Both the position numbers and the translations under genes were made by a program. This document shows positions 8,892 to 16,488 of a stretch of 64,000 nt of DNA, piece after piece. This DNA comes from VFZP01 sp043755595. GTDB taxonomy: Bacteria; Acidobacteriota; Terriglobia; Bryobacterales; Bryobacteraceae. The first letter of the stretch is position 1; every line of letters starts with the position of its first letter. The stretch covers positions 9,938-73,937 of the forward strand of contig JAYUSQ010000294.1 of NCBI GenBank assembly GCA_043755595.1, written 5' to 3'. Under the pieces are notes generated by a model. It was not told the DNA's origin. It made no database searches and saw only the letters and a program-made list of their open reading frames with translations.

Positions 8892-9443
8892 TCATTGCCA
8901 GGAAAAACTTGCGTCGACAAACGGCACGAGCATGAGCTTGGTCTTGCCCAATCGGATCACGTCGCGCGGCGCCAGTTGCACGGGCGACATCGCCATCGTG
9001 CCGTTGACATAGCAAAGCCCGCGCGCATCGCCAGGCATCAGCCAGAACGATTGCTGCCCCGGTTCAAACGCGACGCTCGCGTGCTTCTGCCGCGAAATTG
9101 TGTCGTCGCCGGAAAGCGCGATATCCATCGACGCATCGCGGCCGATGAAATTATTCTCAGAGCGAATCCGAAAGTCGCGCCCACGGTCAGGCCCGTCGAT
9201 GCAGACCAGCCAGCCCACAACCGGGTCAATACCGAGTCGTTCTTCGACGAGACGCCGCGTGGCCCCCGCAGGCGGACCGCTGACGACGGCGGCCGGCGGG
9301 CGCATGGGAATGGTCTTGGCAGCGCCGCCAGACATCAGAGGCACCGTAGGCTGTGGAGAGCCCAAGTCCAACGGCACGCCGCAATAGGGGCATGAGCCGT
9401 GTTTGGATTCATCGAAAAAATGACTGGCGTTGCACTGAATCAT
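8892..9443 (-). CDS. Zinc-ribbon/FHA domain protein
   Basis: A 183-residue soluble protein. The N-terminus MIQCNASHFFDESKHGSCPYCGVP carries Cys/His ligands ending in CPYCG, suggesting a small zinc ribbon. The C-terminal half is an FHA domain with FIGRDASMDIAL, SRQKHASVAFE and, in place of the usual SSNG turn, GLCYVNGTM. It probably recognises phosphothreonine in a partner of the same operon. It lies 7 bp after the ExbD-like gene and 1 bp before the membrane PP2C gene. Confidence 0.82.
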   Translation of the reverse strand: MIQCNASHFFDESKHGSCPYCGVPLDLGSPQPTVPLMSGGAAKTIPMRPPAAVVSGPPAGATRRLVEERLGIDPVVGWLVCIDGPDRGRDFRIRSENNFIGRDASMDIALSGDDTISRQKHASVAFEPGQQSFWLMPGDARGLCYVNGTMAMSPVQLAPRDVIRLGKTKLMLVPFVDASFSWQ

Positions 9444-9450
9444 AGGTTTC

Positions 9451-10242
9451 TCATTTCTGGGCGGGCGGGGGCGGGTTCAAGCGGGCCTTGTTCCGTTCCT
9501 GGAAGTCGGCCGCGTATTCGGGCTGCGGCTCAAAGACAAATTTTTCCTCAGCGGTCAGTTTCAACACGCCGACGAATACGACAGACTTGGGCTGGGGAAT
9601 GCTCACAGTGGGTAGGAGCCAGAAGCCCTTCTCCTGGGCGGCGAAAACATTGACGATCTGGGCGGGTTCTGGATTGCCATTGGCGTCCAAAAATTTGTAA
9701 TAGACTTCATACTCGCCGCCCAGGGGCACGTCGCGCACCATCCAGATGTCATTGCAGGGGCCCGAGCCGCAACTGAGGAATTCATCGCCAATAAACCTCG
9801 AGCTCTGCACTTTGGCAGCGTCGGGCGGCTCGATCTTACCGCCTTTGTCGAGTGCGCCTCGAAATCGAAGATACAGATCTACCCTATGATTCGCTGTACT
9901 CCATCCCATATTTACGAGAAAGGGGCGTCTCATTCTCAGCCCGTCGGCTTCCTTGCGCGCGCTGTCCAACTGATTTTTCTGGTCCTGATAATCCTTCGTG
10001 ACCTTGTCCAACCGGTCTTTAATATCGCCGCCGCCCGGAATCTTTTCCAGTTGTTTGTTGATCGCTTCCATCTCGCGCATCGCCGCCTGGTATCGCTTCT
10101 CGATATCGGCTGCCGTAGCGCCTGCGGGTTTCCAGTAAGGAAACAACACGAGCATCAGAAAGCAGAACGCCCCCAGCGCGCCGCACAGAATGTCCAGCAG
10201 CGACATATTGAAGATGTTGACTTCGCGGTTGCGGGATTTCAT
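9451..10242 (-). CDS. ExbD/MotB-like channel partner with novel periplasmic domain
   Basis: A 263-residue bitopic protein: a short basic N-terminus (MKSRNREVNIFN), one membrane helix at about 14-36 with an aspartate at its start (MSLLDILCGALGAF, Asp17), then about 225 extracytoplasmic residues. ExbD, TolR, MotB and ZorB all have a single helix with a proton-carrying Asp near its start, so Asp17 is the likely counterpart. A coiled coil (about 45-103) is followed by a region of about 160 residues that I do not recognise; no OmpA-like peptidoglycan-binding motif is seen. It lies 8 bp after the MotA-like gene. The channel role is inferred from this pairing and topology. Confidence 0.72.
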   Translation of the reverse strand: MKSRNREVNIFNMSLLDILCGALGAFCFLMLVLFPYWKPAGATAADIEKRYQAAMREMEAINKQLEKIPGGGDIKDRLDKVTKDYQDQKNQLDSARKEADGLRMRRPFLVNMGWSTANHRVDLYLRFRGALDKGGKIEPPDAAKVQSSRFIGDEFLSCGSGPCNDIWMVRDVPLGGEYEVYYKFLDANGNPEPAQIVNVFAAQEKGFWLLPTVSIPQPKSVVFVGVLKLTAEEKFVFEPQPEYAADFQERNKARLNPPPPAQK

Positions 10243-10250
10243 CGCGATAT

Positions 10251-11066
10251 CTACTTGCCTTCGTACAGCCGGTTGATCAGGTTGCGCAGTGTATAGTCTC
10301 CGGCCAGATTAACGGCGGTCTCTTCTTTTTCCTGCACAAGTTGCATGATGAAAACGAGAATGGCGCTTTGACCCAGAGCGACCATCGTGCAATCGAAACC
10401 AACGCCCAGCGTGCGGGCTACTTCCTTGATGTTCAACTCCGAAGAGTTGCCGGCCTCAGACAACGACGCGCCTAATCCGTACACAGTGCCAATGAAACCC
10501 AACGTCGGCACCAGCCACGCTACAAACCGCACGATGCCGTATTTCATCTCCACACGATGGGCGATCAGTTCAAGACTGCTGTTCATCACCGACGCCGTCT
10601 GGTCTGTCGACCGGCTCGATTGGAATTGCAAAATCGCTAGATTGATCAGCGACGGCAGGTAGCCACTCTCGCCATCGAACTCGCCTGCCACGCGGCGGCG
10701 ATAGGGAGCGAGGTCGCGCGACTGCAGGACCGTCTCTTCATCCTCCGGCAACAGGTGAGCATGTATGTACGCCGTCTCGCGCACTGCCGAGCGCCATCGC
10801 ACGAACAACTCACCCAGCCCGATGAAGAACACGATATGCATGATGTTCTGAATCGTCAGCGGATAGGGGAAATGCTTGGAGCCGTAATCGAGAATCAGCA
10901 CCGCGGTGCGGCCGCTTAAGACCACAGACGCTACGGCGACGAACGCGACGCCAGCCAGCGCCGACAGAATCATCATGTGGCCGCGATTAGGCCGCTCAAA
11001 AAAACTGGCTGCGGTCATGGAAGGCGGCGGCGTTTGCGGGGACGGCACGGCTTGGGTGGGCTGCAT
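10251..11066 (-). CDS. MotA/TolQ/ExbB-family proton-channel-like subunit
   Basis: A 271-residue protein with membrane helices at about 31-52, 71-91, 177-200 and 218-244. The third holds the family hallmark WLVPTLGFIGTVYGLG and the fourth GVGFDCTMVALGQSAI. A cytosolic loop of about 85 residues lies between helices 2 and 3, as in MotA and ZorA. In this superfamily pentamers around an ExbD/MotB dimer convert ion flow into mechanical work. The next gene encodes a matching single-helix partner. No flagellar, Tol or TonB genes are nearby, so the power is probably used by the kinase/FHA machinery of this operon. Confidence 0.85.
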   Translation of the reverse strand: MQPTQAVPSPQTPPPSMTAASFFERPNRGHMMILSALAGVAFVAVASVVLSGRTAVLILDYGSKHFPYPLTIQNIMHIVFFIGLGELFVRWRSAVRETAYIHAHLLPEDEETVLQSRDLAPYRRRVAGEFDGESGYLPSLINLAILQFQSSRSTDQTASVMNSSLELIAHRVEMKYGIVRFVAWLVPTLGFIGTVYGLGASLSEAGNSSELNIKEVARTLGVGFDCTMVALGQSAILVFIMQLVQEKEETAVNLAGDYTLRNLINRLYEGK

Positions 11067-11076
11067 GGTTCTCCTG

Positions 11077-11502
11077 TTATTGGCCGCAACTGGGGCAGGG
11101 GCGGCCGGTGCTCTTGATGTCGCCGCAGCGGCAGCGCATCAGATTGACGCCGGTTTCAAAACGTTTGCCTTTGGGCGATCCCGCTTTCGCGGCGGCCGGC
11201 GCAGGCGGCGCGATGGGGCCCATCTTGCGGCGGATGGCGGCGACGACGTCGGCCACGCTCAAAGAAACTCCACCGAATTTTACGTAGTCTCCGGGGTTCA
11301 GCTTCTCTTGCGTGATGGGCGATTCCACGCCGCCCCGGACCGCGAAGGTACCGTTACTCGATTGACAGTCCGTCACGAAAATTCGTTCTCCGTCAAGCAG
11401 CGTCACTTCGGCGTGAATGCGGCTGACCGACGCGTCAGCCACAGGGATGTCGGCCGACGGATCGCGCCCGATGGTGAATTTCGTTTTGCTGGTGCTGGAC
11501 AT
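11077..11502 (-). CDS. FHA domain protein with C-terminal zinc ribbon
   Basis: A 141-residue protein starting MSSTSKTKFTIGRDPSAD. The start is supported by a GGAG ribosome-binding site just upstream; an ATG 25 codons earlier has a basic, non-conserved extension. All FHA motifs are present: IGRD, VSRIHAEV and SSNGTF. The last 20 residues hold CRCG and CPSCG, a four-cysteine ribbon. It is the first gene of the minus-strand operon, 10 bp before the MotA-like gene, and only 78 bp separate it from the divergent CHAT gene. Confidence 0.88.
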   Translation of the reverse strand: MSSTSKTKFTIGRDPSADIPVADASVSRIHAEVTLLDGERIFVTDCQSSNGTFAVRGGVESPITQEKLNPGDYVKFGGVSLSVADVVAAIRRKMGPIAPPAPAAAKAGSPKGKRFETGVNLMRCRCGDIKSTGRPCPSCGQ

Positions 11503-11580
11503 CCGCTCCGGCTTACCTCTCTTTCCTTTAGTGACTGAGCGCGGCGAAGTATCACGCCTGCGCGGTAAGATGGGCAAAAC

Positions 11581-14203
11581 GTGGAGGCATCTCGAACAGT
11601 AGCGGTAGCCGGCCTGTTGCTGTGGCTGCTGCTTCCCGGAGCGCCTCTCGCTCGTAGCGGCCCGGCAGACGAAGCCCAGCGCGCGCTTGATGAGGCGGGT
11701 AAATTAATCGCCCGGGGAACGCCTGCCGACCGCGAGAAAGCCCGGCAAGTCCTGCGGGGCCCCCTGGAGTGGAGCCGCCGAACCGGCGACAAGACAGTCG
11801 AATCCCGGGCCACGGCGCTGACGGGCAATACCTACAATGCCGACAACGAACCGCGCCTTGCCATTCAGTGGTACCAGCAATCTTTGCGCGCCGCGCAGTT
11901 GGCCGGTGACGAGCGTCAACGTGTCCGAGCTCAACACAACATCGCCGTGCAGCACTGGATTCTCGGCGATGCGGCGCGAGCGCTGGAAGAGTACCGGACG
12001 ATTCTGCCAGCCCGCCGGGCGATGAATGACCAGCCGGGGCTCGGCTACACCTGGCTCGGTATCGCGGCGGCGCGGTATTCTTTGGGCGACACTGCGGGCG
12101 CGCTGGATGGCTATCGCCAGGCGCTCGAAATCTGGACCGCCACCAATGACGCCGGCAATCAGGCACAGGCGCGGAGCAGCTTGGGTTTGATTCTCGACGA
12201 ACTGGGAGACGAGGCGGGCGCCCGCCGCGAGTACGATCAAGCGCTCGCTTTGTGGCGCCAGGCGAAGCTTTCCGCCGGCGAGGGGATGACGCTGAACAAC
12301 CGCTGCCTCTGGTCGATCGGGCGGCGCGAATATCGCGAGGCGATCGATTTCTGTGAGCGGGCTTTCCCGTTGCTCGATGCCGCTGGAGATCGCCGAGGGC
12401 GCGCCTACGTTTGGCACAACCTCGGCAGCGCGCGGGCGGGGGCCGGAGAGCATCGCCGCTCGGTGGAATTGTTCGAACGTGCGCTCGCGGCCAAGCGCGA
12501 AATCGGCGATCGTTGGGGCGAGGCTGCTTCCCTGCAAGCAGCCGGCGAAAGCCTGATTGCGCTGGGAGAAAGTGGGCCAGGCCGCGCGCACATTCTCGCA
12601 GCCTTGCAACTGCGTCAAACCGTCGGCGACCGCGCCGGCCAGACTCAAACGCTCGGTGTTTTGGCGCGCCTGCATCGTGACGCCGGTGAGCTGCCCGCTG
12701 CACTCGCCCGTATTCAAACACTGCGGTGGCGCGCATTGAAACGACCAGGTCCAGCTTTGCCAGCCAAGACCGCCGCGCCAGTTTCTTCGCAGGGCGGCGT
12801 GACTACTATGAGTTGCTGGCCGACATCCTGGCGCGGCTAGGCCGGCATGGCGAAGCGATCGAAGTAGCGGAACGTGCGCGAGGGCGTCAGTTGCTTGACC
12901 GTCTGGCCGACAGCCTCGCCGGAGTGCAGCGCGATATCGATCCAGCGTTGGCGCTACGCCGTCGCAATCTCGAACAGCGATTGCATGCCCGCTCGGAACG
13001 TTTGCAGCGGTTAGGCGCTAGCGCCAAGCTCGCCGAACGTAGGGCGGCGCTCGCCGAAGTGGATGCCCTGTTGTCTGAGTCTCAGCAATTGGAAGAGCGC
13101 ATCCGCCGCGCCAGCCCTCGTTTCGCGACGCTCACGCAACCGCCGGTAGTGCGCTTCGCTGAGGTGCGGCAACTCCTTGGTCCAGACGACGCACTGTTGC
13201 AGATTATGGCCGGCCGCGAACGCAGTCACGCCTGGTTCATCACTCCCACGCAAGTGAAACATGCTGTGCTGCCGGCGCGCGATGAACTGGAGAAGCGCAC
13301 GCGTGCGATGTTCGATGCAGTGTCCACACGGGCGAATGTCGAGGCCGAGAGCGCGGAATTGGCGCGTGTTCTGCTCGGCCACTTTCAAGGCTCCATGGCT
13401 CCGGTGCGGCGCTTGCTGATCGCAGCCGATGGCGCCGTGGAATCGGTTCCCTTCGCGGCGCTCACGCCCGCTCTCGAAGTGGTTCAACTCCCATCCATCC
13501 CGCGCTCGCGCTGCTCAGATTCGAACGACCGCGCCGTGCGGCCCCACCGAAAGCGCTCGCGATTATTGCCGACCCCATCTTTTCAAGCCCACTGGCGGGC
13601 GCTGCAGCGCAACCCGGCGATTTGCCTCGGCTACGGTTTTCGCGCATCGAAGCCGACCGCGTGTCGGAAGCCGCGAAGTCTCTGGGGCCCGCCACCATGG
13701 CGCTGGAATTCGGAGCGTCGCGCGCCTGGCTTGATCGCACGCCGCTGAAGGATTTTCGCATTATCCACTTTGCGACGCACGCCCTCGCCAACACCAACCG
13801 TCCCGCGCTTTCCGGCGCCCAGCTTGCGCGGTACGATTCCTCGGGCCAGCCTGTGGACGGCTTCCTCCGCCTGCCGGAAATTTACGGCATGGAATTGCAC
13901 GCGCGGCTCGTGGTGCTAAGCGCCTGCCGGTCAGCCACTGGCGCGGACTTGCCGGGCGAAGGGCTGGTCGGTCTGACGCGTGGATTTCTCTATGCCGGCG
14001 CTGCGGCTGTTGTCGCTACGCTATGGGATGTGGACGACCGCGCCACCGCCGAACTGATGCAACGTTTCTACGAAGGCTTCGCCGTGCGCCGGCAGCCGCC
14101 GGGCCAAGCCTTGCGAGACGCACAGGCCGCCATACGCGCCGATCCCCGCTGGAAGCATCCTTATTACTGGGCTGGCGTGACGTTGCATGGGGAGTGGCGA
14201 TGA
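11581..14203 (+). pseudogene. TPR-CHAT caspase-like protease, split by two frameshifts
   Basis: Read across three frames this is one protein of about 870 residues. Frame 1 (11581 to about 12725) starts at GTG with a signal-peptide-like segment and then TPR repeats (RAYVWHNLGSARAGAGEH, GEAASLQAAGESLIALGE). Around 12715-12726 the frame shifts into ARIETTRSSFASQDRRASFF and a coiled region. Around 13500 it shifts again into ALALLRFERP. The last frame carries the CHAT protease: catalytic His in IIHFATHAL, catalytic Cys in VVLSACRSATG, then ATLWDVDDRAT and PYYWAGVTLHG. Each break is explained by a missing base. CHAT proteins are caspase/gingipain-like peptidases. It overlaps the sigma-factor gene by ATGA. 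Two single-base events suggest recent inactivation or assembly indels. Confidence 0.82.
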
Positions 14204-14772
14204 ACCGGTCGCCGCTGGGCCGCGAAGAATTCGACGCGCTATTGGCGCGGCTGGATACCGATCGTGAACGCGCCGCCGCCGGTTACGAGGCTTTGCGCGA
14301 GCGGCTCCTGCGATATTTCGAGTGGGAAGGCACGGCCGACGCAGGCGAACTAGCCGATGAAGCGTTGACCCGGTTGGCGCGCCGTATCGCCGCTGGTGAG
14401 GCCGTGCAGAGTCTGCCCAGTTACGCGGCCGGTATCGCGCGGCTATTGGCGCTGGAGCATAAACGGGAAGTTCGCAGGCGTGAACCTGTAGTGCCGATGA
14501 GTAGCCCGGCAATCCATGCCGCAGAGCCCGATACCGTCAGTCCGCAGACAGAACGCTGCCTGGAGCGCTGCCTTGAAGAGCTGGCGCCCGAAAGCCGCTC
14601 GCTCATCCTGCGTTACTACGACGGCGATGCAGGCGCTCGCATTAAAAACCGGAATGCATTGGCAAGGGAATTGGGGATTTCACTGAATTCACTTAGAAAT
14701 CGCGCGTTACGCCTCCGTGACCGGCTGGAGAAATCTTTGAATGAATGTTTGCGCGAGACGGATCGGGGCTAA
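14200..14772 (+). CDS. ECF-like sigma-70 family regulator
   Basis: A 190-residue protein starting MNRSPLGREEFDALL, with the start fixed by ATGA overlap with the CHAT stop. The N-terminal half (LRYFEWEGTADAGELADEAL, YAAGIARLLALEHKRE) resembles sigma region 2. The C-terminal part (LEELAPESRSLILRYYDG, ALARELGISLNSLRNRALRL) matches a region-4 helix-turn-helix. Acidobacterial CHAT genes are often followed by such sigma-like genes. It forms a set with the downstream membrane protein, which probably acts as its anti-sigma factor. Confidence 0.75.
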   Translation: MNRSPLGREEFDALLARLDTDRERAAAGYEALRERLLRYFEWEGTADAGELADEALTRLARRIAAGEAVQSLPSYAAGIARLLALEHKREVRRREPVVPMSSPAIHAAEPDTVSPQTERCLERCLEELAPESRSLILRYYDGDAGARIKNRNALARELGISLNSLRNRALRLRDRLEKSLNECLRETDRG

Positions 14773-14801
14773 GCGACACATATGAATATAGGGATCGATG
14801 G

Positions 14802-15506
14802 ATGAATCCTCTTTTGTCGAAGTATGAAACGGAAATCAACTATCTTCTCCATCGCCTGAGCCCGGCTGAGCGCGAGCGGTTCGGCCAGCGTGTGGTGGAA
14901 GACGCCGAGTCGTTTGACCGGGTGCGCGAAGCGGAGATTGAGTTGTACGATGCGCACGCGCGCGGTGAGATGCCGCCGGAACTGCGCGACGATTTTGTCT
15001 TTCACCTGTTGAATACCCCGGCACAAATCGAGCGGCTCCGCGTGGCCGAAGCCCTCCTGCGCAAGAAGCGGCCCGTTCGTATTCCGGTCTTCGCCTATTG
15101 GGCGCTCGCGGCCGGTGTGTTATTGGGTTTGAGTTTCGTGCCTCGCTTCTTGCGGAACTCGTCGGGCAAGTCCGCGGAGAATCAGGCTGTGGTGTTGCGG
15201 CTGAGTTTGCAGCAAACTCGTTCGGCCGCTGCGGCGATTCCGGAATTCGCCGTCAGCGGGAGTGCTGGCCCGGTGGAAATTCGCATCGCCTGGGATCCGG
15301 CCGAACCAGGTTCCGCGTTTCGAGCGGATATCAAGCGCGCCAGTGAGATCGTGTGGAAAAGCGTTGAACCGCTCCGGCCACAAGGGATCCCGCCGGAATT
15401 GATGCTGCGCATCGGGCCGGATGTACTGCGGCCTGGGTTGCACGAGATTGCGGTGCGATCGGCGTCGGGTGACCCAGTAGGATTTGCGGAGTTCCGCACC
15501 CAATGA
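14802..15506 (+). CDS. Single-pass membrane protein, probable anti-sigma-like partner
   Basis: A 234-residue protein starting MNPLLSKYETEINYLLHRLS. About 95 cytosolic residues (RLSPAERERFGQRVVEDAESFDRV) resemble short anti-sigma N-termini. A membrane helix follows (YWALAAGVLLGLSFVPRFL), then about 120 extracytoplasmic residues with no recognised domain. There is no zinc-binding HxxxCxxC motif, so it is not a classical ZAS protein. Its place right after an ECF-like sigma gene and four-base overlap with the VWA gene suggest membrane control of that sigma factor; this is inference. Confidence 0.6.
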   Translation: MNPLLSKYETEINYLLHRLSPAERERFGQRVVEDAESFDRVREAEIELYDAHARGEMPPELRDDFVFHLLNTPAQIERLRVAEALLRKKRPVRIPVFAYWALAAGVLLGLSFVPRFLRNSSGKSAENQAVVLRLSLQQTRSAAAAIPEFAVSGSAGPVEIRIAWDPAEPGSAFRADIKRASEIVWKSVEPLRPQGIPPELMLRIGPDVLRPGLHEIAVRSASGDPVGFAEFRTQ

Positions 15507-16411
15507 TCGGCCGGCGTGAACTACTCATCAGCGCCTTGCTGCCCGCCGCTGCCCCCGCCCAACAAGACCAGCCGCCAACCTTTTCCGTCGACGTGAAAGT
15601 CATCAACCTGCTGGCCACCGTGCGCGGCCCGCGTGGCGAGCTCATTCGCGATTGCGCTAAAGAAGAGTTCACCATCCTCGAGAACGGCCGCCCTCAGACC
15701 ATCCGTTATTTCTCGCGCGAAACCGATCTGCCGCTCACCATTGGCCTGCTCATCGACACCAGCTTCAGCCAGGAACGCATACTTGACGCCGAGCGCGCCG
15801 CCTGTTTCCGTTTCATCGATCAGGTGCTGCGCGAACGCAAGGATCGGTTTTTCGTCATGCAGTTCGATCTCGGCATTCAAGTGAATCAACCGCTCACCGA
15901 CTCGCGTCGGCTTTTGGAGGACGCGCTCTCGCTGGTGGGCACGCCCACGAATCGCGAACTGGCGATGCAAACCGGCGGCGGCACGTTGCTCTATGAAGCG
16001 GTGATGCGCTCTTCGCGCGACATCATGGCTGCGGAGAGCAATCGCAAGGCTCTTATCATTCTGTCCGATGGCGGCGAGAACGGCAGCGTCGCCACGCGAT
16101 CGGAAGCGATCGGCGCCGCACTGCGCGCCGACACTTTGCTCTATTCGATCTTCTTCACCGGTGGCGGGCCCGATGGGCGGCAGAACCTGATGGTCCTGTC
16201 CAGAGAAACCGGCGGCAGCTATGTGGAAGTGACACGCAAGGTTTCCATTGACGGCGTCTTTGCGGCGATCCAGGATGAGTTGCGCGGTCAATACAGCCTC
16301 GGGTATGTTTCGGGTACACCCGTGCGGGAGCCCTCGTTCCGGCGTATTGAGCTCTCCACCACCCGGCCAAAGGCCATCGTACAAGCGCGCACGCGCTACT
16401 GGGCGAAATAA
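15503..16411 (+). CDS. VWA domain protein, acidobacterial VWFA-related family
   Basis: A 302-residue exported protein of the TIGR03436-like family typical of Acidobacteriota. After a short leader (MIGRRELLISALLPAAAPAQ) comes the family N-terminal strand region (FSVDVKVINLLATVRGPRG, FTILENGRPQTI). The VWA domain has the MIDAS motif DTSFS (DxSxS) and the second metal region SDGGENGS. It may bind protein partners through a metal ion at the cell envelope. It overlaps the upstream membrane-protein gene by ATGA, so it belongs to the CHAT-sigma transcript. Confidence 0.88.
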   Translation: MIGRRELLISALLPAAAPAQQDQPPTFSVDVKVINLLATVRGPRGELIRDCAKEEFTILENGRPQTIRYFSRETDLPLTIGLLIDTSFSQERILDAERAACFRFIDQVLRERKDRFFVMQFDLGIQVNQPLTDSRRLLEDALSLVGTPTNRELAMQTGGGTLLYEAVMRSSRDIMAAESNRKALIILSDGGENGSVATRSEAIGAALRADTLLYSIFFTGGGPDGRQNLMVLSRETGGSYVEVTRKVSIDGVFAAIQDELRGQYSLGYVSGTPVREPSFRRIELSTTRPKAIVQARTRYWAK

Positions 16412-16438
16412 ATCGTCCTTGTAAGATTCCGGGCGGTT

Positions 16439-16466
16439 AGGACATTTGCCCCTGTAAGGATAAAAT
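16439..16466 (+). promoter_or_regulatory. Candidate sigma-70-type promoter of the propeller gene
   Basis: AGGACA (16439-16444) and TAAAAT (16461-16466) are separated by 16 bp and match the -35 and -10 consensus at four and five of six positions. They lie 23 bp before the GTG start at 16489, which also has an AGGGGG ribosome-binding site at 16473-16478. GGATAAAATCC around the -10 box is a short palindrome. Confidence 0.4.
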
Positions 16467-16488
16467 CCTACCAGGGGGATCCAATACA

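Noticed and set aside
3983..11502. Zorya defence system
   Set aside because: The MotA/MotB-like pair recalls ZorA/ZorB, but no ZorC, ZorD helicase or ZorE nuclease is present and kinase, PP2C, FHA and protease genes take their place.
3983..11502. Type VI secretion regulatory (PpkA/PppA/Fha) locus
   Set aside because: The kinase, PP2C and FHA trio is similar, but no T6SS structural gene is in the window.
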